Source: Xanthostigma xanthostigma
Taxonomy: Eukaryota; Arthropoda; Insecta; Raphidioptera; Raphidiidae
Assembly: GCA_963575645.1 (NCBI GenBank)
Contig: OY754464.1
Location: 63,648,948 to 63,712,947, forward strand
Direction of reading: 5' to 3'
DNA length: 64,000 bases
In this document: positions 56,987-64,000 of the stretch, in pieces
Layout of the letters: each line of letters opens with the position of its first letter
Position numbering within the stretch: position 1 is the stretch's first letter
The notes under the pieces: model-generated
Seen by the model: only the letters and a program-made list of their open reading frames with translations
Databases searched by the model: none
Told to the model about the DNA's origin: nothing
Position numbers and translations under genes: made by a program

Positions 56987-57436
56987 ATATTAGTATCCAT
57001 ATGAGTAACTATCATGGAAGGTATCATCTCATTTGAACAGTAATTGAATCTGTCAATTGCATTGGCTAGTTGTCAAAAGTAAGCGGTAGGTAGTTATATA
57101 AACTCTAGACTCCAAGAGTGCGCTGTTGTCAAGTGTGAACGTGCACTTTATAAAGTACTTTTCAGCAATAATTATTTTTTTCACGTGATTTTCATCGGTG
57201 AGAACAGATAAAATTTTGAACAGAGCTTCTTAGATATGTGTCAAACATATCTTTAATTTTTCTCAGTGATATTACTGTATGTTTTACCGGTATTAATTTT
57301 CTAAACTATTTAGTAAACCGTTCTGAAATTTTCGGTACTTATTGCAGATAAGTTGACGAAATTTCATTCATTTCTCGGTGACTTGAAATACCCCTCATAC
57401 ATCCCTAAGAAAAATTAAAATATGAAGTTTCTAGAC

Positions 57437-57701
57437 CAGGCCTGGGCAAATGGCGGCCCGCAGGCCGGATCCGGCCCGCAGTAGGATTTTATCCGGCCCG
57501 CGAAGCATTTTATAAATGATTATTAAGAGCGAAAATAGTTTGCCAATATAATTTGGCGCCTAAGAAAAATAGTAAATAGCAAGGGCCACAACAGACGAAA
57601 AAAGACCTTTTTGTTGCAGAAATGAAAGGACCTTTTTTTTGTTTGCTCTCCTAATGTTTGGCTCACGGTAAAATTTTCATCAAAAGATTTGCCCGCCTCT
57701 G
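57437..57701. mobile_element. hAT element with perfect target duplication
   Basis: Ends 'caggcctgggcaaa' and 'tttgcccgcctctg' are flanked by ttctagac (57429-57436 and 57702-57709). The subterminal 'ggcggcccgcaggccgga' stretch is typical of a widespread animal hAT family. Confidence 0.88.
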
Positions 57702-58136
57702 TTCTAGACTATCACTAGAAGACAGAATATCTTCAATGATTTATCACTCAGCTTGCTTGCATATCTTGTATAGATTAGACCGTCAACAATTTTGTATGCA
57801 GTAAAACTAAACACCAAATGGTATTACAAAATATTGCAAATGAATGAAGAGTTTTTAACAAACTATAAATGTATACAACTTCCCAAATTAAGATACACTC
57901 ATGCACATAAAAAATTCACAAATAAGGCCTTAAACATTAACGAATATTAATAGCAACCAGTCTTACAAATGAGCTTTAAGTCGGGTTAACATTTATCTCA
58001 ATACCCCTGACAAAGTTGGGCTTTCCAGCTAATCGCGTACGTCGTGACGAGACTTACACCCGTTTTCTATAACTTCGCGATGGTACCGTTGCGTTCCTAT
58101 AGTTTTATGAATCGTATCCGTGCTATCGCAAAACTT

Positions 58137-58854
58137 ATAGTCCGGGAGGTGGTGTCAAAATTTATCAGTGATTTATCTCCGACTCAAATGTAATTGATTG
58201 AAGAGTTTAACCATTACTCTGTTCTAAATCGAAAGTCAGTCAGCGCGACCGCGGTGGGTGTGGGCGTGGGAGGCTGTGAAACTCGTCGGAAAAACTATGA
58301 AAAAAAAAATGATAAATCTGCTGATGAAAATTTGTTACATTGTAAATAATTGATGATTAAACGTGAAAATACTCGTCAGTCACTTTCCCGACGGGGGAAA
58401 CATCGTCAGTCAGAGGTTTGAAGCCTTTAAAAGAATATCAATCTCAGTGTTTGAATTTAAAATCGATATTTTCAGAACGAATAGTAGGAATAGAATGTTT
58501 CAGTTCCTACTATTCGTTCTGAAAATATCAATTTTAAATTCAAACACTGAGATTGATATTCTTTTAAAGGCTTCAAACCTCTGACTGACGATGTTTCCCC
58601 CGTCGGGAAAGTGACTGACGAGTATTTTCACATAAATCATCAATTATTTACAATCTAACAATTTTTCATCAGCAGATGTATCACTTTTTTTCATAGTTTT
58701 TCCGACGAGTTTCACAGCCTCCCACGCCCACACCCACCGCGGTCGTGCTGACTGACTTTCGATTTCGAACAGAGTAATGGTTAAACTCTTCAATAAATTA
58801 CATTTGAGTCGGAGATAAATCACTGATAAATTTTGACACCACCTTCCGGACTAT
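58137..58854. repeat. Near-perfect 718-bp palindrome
   Basis: The left arm, from 'atagtccgggaggtggtgtc', is mirrored by the right arm ending 'gacaccaccttccggactat'. The arms meet around 58485-58515 at 'gaatagtaggaat'. A 73-codon frame on the left arm is incidental. No target duplication is clear, because the right end touches the next element. Confidence 0.75.
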
Positions 58855-58856
58855 TA

Positions 58857-59429
58857 GGCCGGGCGCACATTGAGACGCAGGCAACGTAGCGCAGCATAGG
58901 GCAGAGCAGCGCAGTTTTCTGTAATCCAGTAGTTAAAATCTACTAGCGCATATTGATAGGCAGGGCAGGTCAGAGCAGTACTGTGTCTGTGTTGGCCTGC
59001 GTCACGTAGTGTTTGCGACACAGTTTACTGCACACTGCGGCAAGACGTGCACCCATATGAATAAATAGAATGTAGAATATCATGAACTTCATTAAATTGA
59101 TTTCGGTTTAAGCGAAAGTAGATTGTAAATTGTTTGTCTGAAAATTCCGATGAGAAATTAAATTCACCATGACTTTTTCTTTTCATTAAAAATTTACTTT
59201 TCCACAATTTTTTACGTTTAGATAAAGAATATAACAAAATAAGTTCATTAAATTCATCATCAGAATCTGATTCAGAACTTCAATTTATTAAATTTTCAGC
59301 CATATCACTCATGACTATGTTCACGCTCTGAACAGTGACACGAAACTGCGTGTTAATATGCGCTCATATGGGTGACGTAGTTTTTTCTGCGCTGCGCTAC
59401 GTCGCCTGCGTATCAATGTGCGCCTGGCC
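58857..59429 (-). mobile_element. PIF/Harbinger MITE with transposase N-terminal remnant
   Basis: Ends 'ggccgggcgcacattgagac' and complement are flanked by TTA (58854-58856 and 59430-59432). On the - strand at about 59060-59237 the frame reads KRKSHGEFNFSSEFSDKQFT, then IYFRLNRNQFNEVHDIL. This resembles the GEF...YFR(M/L) region at the start of Harbinger transposases. Confidence 0.75.
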
Positions 59430-59432
59430 TTA

Positions 59433-59813
59433 GGGTGTGTTCAGAAATAATAATAATAAGTTTATTTTTCGAAACAAATACAAATTGCAAGAAAATTGTC
59501 AAATTAATCCAGTATACCGGCCAGTGCTAATGACGTCATGAATCGCCGCCATACTGTTGATTCGTTCGGAAATATACTTGACATATTATTATTTCCCTCG
59601 TCCACCAAAAGTAATTGTTTACTTTGTTGAGAAGGCATTATTGCAAATAAAAAATTCCACAAAGTCTGATGCACACGCGCCAGGCAATATATTTATGCTA
59701 CGTCACACCTGTCTCACCAGTACAATATGGTGGCACACCAGTACAATTATGGCGTTGGATTCACGACGTTATTAGCACTGGCCAGTACACTGGGTTATAT
59801 TTTGAACACACCC
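59433..59813. mobile_element. Second Harbinger-like MITE sharing a TTA with its neighbour
   Basis: Ends 'gggtgtgttca' and 'tgaacacaccc' are flanked by TTA (59430-59432 and 59814-59816). An inner pair, 'ggccagtgctaatgacgtc' and 'gacgttattagcactggcc', adds a second level of symmetry. Confidence 0.7.
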
Positions 59814-60218
59814 TTAATTTGTCAGGACTTTTTTCTGTCGTCTTTAGTTTAAGAGCTTTGGTAACCCGACATGTGTCACAAAATTTCGATATTAAATTTG
59901 ACTAGAACTATGATATTACTATCAAATTAGATACAAAAAAATCATTTGATTGTCTCTATTTTTATCGTCTTACTACGAAACGTTGAGTAAGTAATCACTA
60001 TGCTATAAATATATTAACATCATTCACGCATGTTTTTGAATAAGACTGATACGAACATTGTTATGAACTAAGAATTGATCAATTGACTGCAGATGTACAA
60101 TTCTAGAAATAAAGTGTTCCAAACTCCATTCCAGAACACTTACGGAATCATCTCAGTCACAGCCACTCATAGCCTTTTCTCTCAGAGATGGTTCCACATA
60201 GAAAATTGAAATTTGGCA

Positions 60219-60408
60219 TTCGGAACCCAAAGGAATGGTGAGACCTCTATAGAGACATAAGGTAAACATTGATTTAGAAACGCATGATGGAGGCTAGGTC
60301 TAAATCAATGTTTACCTTATGCCTCTATAGTTTACCTGTCAAAAACCCCCCTTAGGGCAGTTCGGCGCATTTCTCACCAGAGGTCTCACCATTCCTTTGG
60401 CTCCGAAT
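60219..60408. repeat. Inverted repeat
   Basis: 'cggaacccaaaggaatggtg' + 'agacctctatag' faces the complement 'gaggtctcaccattcctttg' + 'gctccgaat'. An inner pair 'cataaggtaaacattgattt' is also inverted. Confidence 0.55.
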
Positions 60409-60469
60409 AGTTATAGGAAGCAGTGGCCCAATCAATAACGTGAAGTATGTTAGTTAGTTTAGTGTATTG

Positions 60470-60504
60470 CTGAAGATGAGAGCATAGCTCTCGAAATGTA
60501 CATC
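60470..60504 (+). ncRNA. Candidate hammerhead-like ribozyme core (Penelope-type)
   Basis: CTGAAGA (60470-60476), one T, a perfect 6-bp stem GAGAGC/GCTCTC with a 3-nt loop, then GAAA followed by TGTACATC. The sequence ATGTACAT after GAA is self-complementary, as in hammerheads that act as dimers, and C would be the cleavage-site base. The single unpaired base before stem II departs from the consensus. Activity is unproven. Confidence 0.45.
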
Positions 60505-61168
60505 CACTAATAAACTTGTTGTGGTAAGAAGTAACTATTCTCTATTTTTCATGAAAAGTTGAATGTTATATTTAAAGGAAAGGAGGGGGGCAAAACATAT
60601 TTAAGGTAGTTGTGTATTAGGTATCAAATTAAAGCTTACGCGAGCCCAAATATATATAATTTCGTTATTTAATGTACCATTTTTTCCAGATACGGATTTT
60701 CGTTTTTAACCCTGGGAAATATAAAGCTTCCATATAAAGACCCGCTTTAACCGAAGCAGTTGAAACTTTGCACAGTTATAGTACAGAACACGAGACAGAA
60801 TCTACCGAGCTGGATTATAAATTTTCTCGAAATAGAATAGTTTTTCTACAAAATCATGTTAACGAAGACAAACCAACTTGGGCTGGATCATAACAAATCT
60901 CATATCAGAATAAACACTCAAAAACATTTCATATTCACGCAAAAATTAAAAAAAAAAACATGTGCAGAAATCAGTCTTAAAAAATGTTCTGCTCTGAAAA
61001 ATTCATAATCCGCTGTCACATTTATCAGCTGGTATTATTAAACGAAAAATACAACAGAAAGTATGTAAAAACAAACTCAAACACTTTTCTTAAATATAAT
61101 AAAATTCCGGCATCATAACAAAGAAGGTAAGTATCACAACAATAAAACGTTCCGAATGTAAATTCACA

Positions 61169-61370
61169 AGCTCCGTTCCAACTTCTCTGCGAACGGTAAT
61201 ATTATCATCCCAGTCTTGCGCACTAGCTCACAGTCTTGCGCACTAGCTCAGTCTTACGCAGTAGCTCAGTGTTACGCAGTAGCTCAAAAACCGATACAGT
61301 TTTATTTTAGCTACTGCGTAAGGCTGTGACGATAATATTACCGTTCATAGAGAGGTTGGAACAGAGCTAT
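61169..61370. repeat. Inverted-repeat element enclosing a four-unit minisatellite
   Basis: Outer arms 'agctccgttccaacttctct' and complement, continuing to 'cggtaatattatc'. Inside (61214-61286) are four tandem units of 18-20 bp of the type 'cagtcttgcgcactagct'. A fifth unit is inverted near the right arm. Confidence 0.6.
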
Positions 61371-62882
61371 AACAACTTTCAGGAAAAGTAACAAGTAATG
61401 GAAAATGACACGTGTCATTATACTTTATAAGTTATCAACTGTTCCAATACTAGACTGTAAATATATAAATATTTTGTTATGAATTTATTAATATCTCCAG
61501 AATTCTTTGTAATTTTTTTCCAATTTTATTACCTTGTGAAAGAAATATTCTTATCAAGCAGTTAATTAATATACTTGCTTACCTAAAAGAATGAAAACTA
61601 TAATATTTCAATGTCAATGCCTAAACTAACCAATATTTAACCAATGAATTAATTATCACTATTACCAAACAATGATGATTACCCACTTTTCACAAAATGA
61701 ACTTCTTAATGTGTAATGACAGGTAGGTACCTATTTTAATATAATCCCCGCGCTGAGTACGATTCATGTACAATAAAAAAAATGCGAAATATTCCACGTA
61801 TTTACAAAACTGTATTGTTAAACAATAGTCGGTACCGACTGGTTCTGTTTTGTTTAATTTACACAGGAAAATAAGAGCAAATTTTCTTGTAATTTATCAT
61901 ATTAGCTACTTCAAAAAATAATGTAAGATTTACAATTATCAGTTTAAAAAAAAATATACTTTATTCAATATTTCAATTAATTAAAGGGAACTGATATGAC
62001 TTAAAATATCTGTGATGAAATCAATCTTCAGACCGTAGTTCACAGTTAAAATTTACAAACAATTAAAATACTAAATCAGTTAAAACGCAAGTACGTTTTC
62101 TCATGAATCATATTGCACGAAAACATTTAAAATCGAACTCGAGATACGTCGTTATCGTGTTGTCGTGACGCCGATCGTGACGTTTATAGGATATGAGTAA
62201 GAGGTGGGATGAAGTGAAAAAGTCGATTATAAAATAGTTGCTAATGTGAAATTACAAATTGATCATATTGACAATCTAAAAGCCGCTGCACACGAGCGGG
62301 GTCAGTCTGGGACCAAAAGAGTTACTGGGAAAATTGTAAAACAATTGTTTGAAATAAAGTAAACGAACTCATCACGCCTCTACGTGACCGTATAACTCAA
62401 GAAAAAGATCCGAACCGGCTCGTGGAGGACCGGCGGCCCAGCGGAAAAATTCCCGGTATTCCTTGAGGCCAGACCGACGCTGCACACGAGGCTGATTTTG
62501 CTGCTGGAATCCCTGATGGGACTTGTGCTGGCTGCCATTCTGACTTCGAGGATGATAGTGTATGATTAGGTACAACCTGGATTTCAAAATTAGAACTAGG
62601 GTTATTTTTCGTGCCTGTTTCTGTGCTGGCTTTTAGCAAGAACCAATCAGAAAACAGTATCTTGTCACGTGGGCGACACGGACAAACGTCATAAACAAAC
62701 ATGACGTCATAGCGTGTGTTTTGTTCAGAGACAATAAACGTCCACTTTTGATAACATTCGTACTGTCACTGCGCGCGCACCAAAACCATCTACTAATCCA
62801 GCTTCAAAACACTCATCGTGTGAAGCTGACAAATAAAAAAGACGGGTTGCACTCCGGGAGTGCCGGCACAAGTGAAAACCTA

Positions 62883-63185
62883 GATGTACTTAAACTAAAT
62901 TTCGCTAGTAGCAATATAAGTTACATGCAGTGCAAAAAATTATAAGCTATAAGCTTTGACAAAACATTAAGAGATGTCGCTATGCATCCAGGTTTCGTAA
63001 AACTAGACATTTATAAAATTACATGCAGCCAGTCACTGGATGTAATTTTTTAAATTTGTAGTTTTACGAAACCTGAGTACATGGCGACATCTCTTAAGAT
63101 TTTGTTAAAGCTTATAGCTTATAATTTTTTGCACTGCATGTAACTTATATTGCTACTGACATCTAGCGAATTTTAGTATATGTAC
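62883..63185. repeat. Fold-back element with arms of about 130 bp
   Basis: Left arm contains 'gcaatataagttacatgcag' and 'ggtttcgtaaaacta'; the right arm is its near-complement. It is embedded in a dispersed repeat beginning 'ttgcactccgggagtgccgg' (62846) and ending near 63340. A short tandem of 'gacgcgtcagatct' lies at 63240-63265. Confidence 0.6.
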
Positions 63186-63827
63186 TGCCGAAGCAAGTAC
63201 GGTAGACCGCCTCAACAACTCGTCAGGGTCACGTGACCCTGACGCGTCAGATCTGACGCGTCAGATCTGACGCGAGTTTAACATTTTTTACCCATTACAA
63301 AAAAAGTGTACAACGCCGTTAAAGAAATTTTCACTTCAAAAACCACCAAAAACCTAGCAGCGAAATCAAGCAAACCAGCCTCGTGTCCAGCAGCCTTAAT
63401 AATTTTGTTTTCGGTAATAACTTGCCAGAATCACAAAGAAATGGTAAAAAAAACAATAATGAACATAGAAAAATGACCTTCAACTAATTTCACATTTTTT
63501 CATAGGACCAATTTTTTTTATACACTGTTCGCCATCAACACCCTTCATTCCGAAGAAAAATCGTGTCAGTCTATTTTTGCATGCTCCGTGTTGGCTACAG
63601 CCTCATCTAAGCTATGCACCTTGAACTTATATAATTTCAATCATAATTAACAAAAATTTAACTCGGAAGCTCTACCTCTAATACATTTTAAAAATCATTT
63701 TTCTCATATGCAACAATTACGATTTAAATTATAAAAAGTAAATATTTCACAAAATAAAAATAACAAAATGTGTACTTTTTTTAAAGCAAAGAGAGAGCGA
63801 AACAGTGTTTACTAAATAAATAATTTA
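63186..63827. other. Interval with repeat tail, otherwise featureless
   Basis: To about 63340 it is the tail of the dispersed repeat. Beyond that AT-rich sequence that could be the 3' UTR of the gene at the right edge. No other feature seen. Confidence 0.35.
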
Positions 63828-63998
63828 TCACAAAGTAATCATATTAATTAAACTGCCTTGGGGTTGGATCATCGATTCCGGAAAGAAAGACATTAATTCC
63901 TCAAATAATTGTGTTCTAATAGAATATTGAGTCCTCTCTTTTTTATTGACTAGGCGTTTATTATCACAACTTGCATTGGACAATTCCACCGAATCGAC
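63828..63998 (-). CDS. Possible C-terminal coding exon of an unidentified gene (partial)
   Basis: On the - strand the frame runs open from the window edge for 56 codons to a TGA at 63830-63828. The protein has ordinary composition: charged and hydrophobic residues alternate (RTQYSIRTQLFEELMSFFPE, then SMIQPQGSLINMITL). This is unlike the Lys/Asn/Ile-rich noise elsewhere, and the other two - strand frames close quickly. I do not recognise the family. The 5' border is outside the window, so an exon cannot be proven from here. Confidence 0.4.
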   Translation of the reverse strand, partial: VDSVELSNASCDNKRLVNKKERTQYSIRTQLFEELMSFFPESMIQPQGSLINMITL

Positions 63999-64000
63999 TG

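Larger units (their letters stand above)
59814..62880. other. Repeat-bearing interval without recognisable genes
   Basis: Apart from the elements listed separately, it holds AT-rich sequence. At 62290-62640 a moderately GC-rich stretch has frames on the - strand that overlap in two phases and resemble no family I know. No splice-bounded exon identified. Confidence 0.4.

Noticed and set aside
58363..58584. 73-codon frame
   Set aside because: Lies within the long palindrome and reads through its centre, so it is symmetric noise.
59557..59905. Overlapping + strand frames near 59.6 kb
   Set aside because: They translate the inverted repeats of a Harbinger-like MITE.
1..64000. CRISPR arrays, bacterial operons, rRNA or tRNA genes
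   Set aside because: None seen by eye. The sequence is eukaryotic with spliced genes; the tandem repeats found are minisatellites inside transposons. A tRNA covariance scan was not possible.

Overview
The window is eukaryotic, AT-rich and repeat-rich. Genes are split by GT-AG introns, and the protein families point to an insect. Several dispersed repeats resemble ones I associate with lepidopteran genomes (for example elements ending near a 'gaagtcggtt' box, and a 'ttgcactccgggagtgccgg' repeat). I regard the order as unproven.

Left third (1-27417): a head-to-tail cluster of UDP-glycosyltransferase (UGT) genes on the + strand. UGT-A is represented only by its last exon (663-939). UGT-B (3126-10564), UGT-C (12744-20100) and UGT-D (20487-27417) each have five exons with identical intron phases (1,0,1,2), and each encodes an intact 517-residue protein. 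A/B/C form a recent tandem series with a period of about 9.6 kb. D is the diverged member. The A-B and B-C spacers are almost identical, down to a hAT element nested in a PIF/Harbinger element. The introns of B and C have diverged and differ by insertions.

Middle (27500-40750): a CNBP-type zinc-knuckle gene on the - strand (27832-28308) lies tail-to-tail with UGT-D. About 12 kb without recognisable genes follows, holding several small DNA transposons.

Right half: Bicaudal-D (BicD), a dynein adaptor, is on the - strand (54648 to 40760). It has six exons and 776 residues, reconstructed in frame across all junctions. Its second intron holds a three-level nest: a hAT element containing another hAT, which contains a LINE with both ORFs open. 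From 55 kb to 63 kb there are palindromic and inverted-repeat elements. The window ends in what may be the 3' coding exon of another - strand gene (63828-63998).

Mobile DNA dominates the non-coding sequence. I could mark ten hAT insertions with 8-bp target duplications (eight perfect, two with one or two mismatches), three to four PIF/Harbinger elements (TAA or TTA duplications), and several Tc1/mariner and pogo/Tigger elements (TA duplications). There are also Helitron helicase remnants, RTE-like tails, and a recurring CTGAAGA...GAAA motif that looks like a hammerhead ribozyme core from Penelope-type retroelements. The host genes are not one pathway: detoxification (UGTs), RNA/DNA binding (CNBP) and motor transport (BicD).
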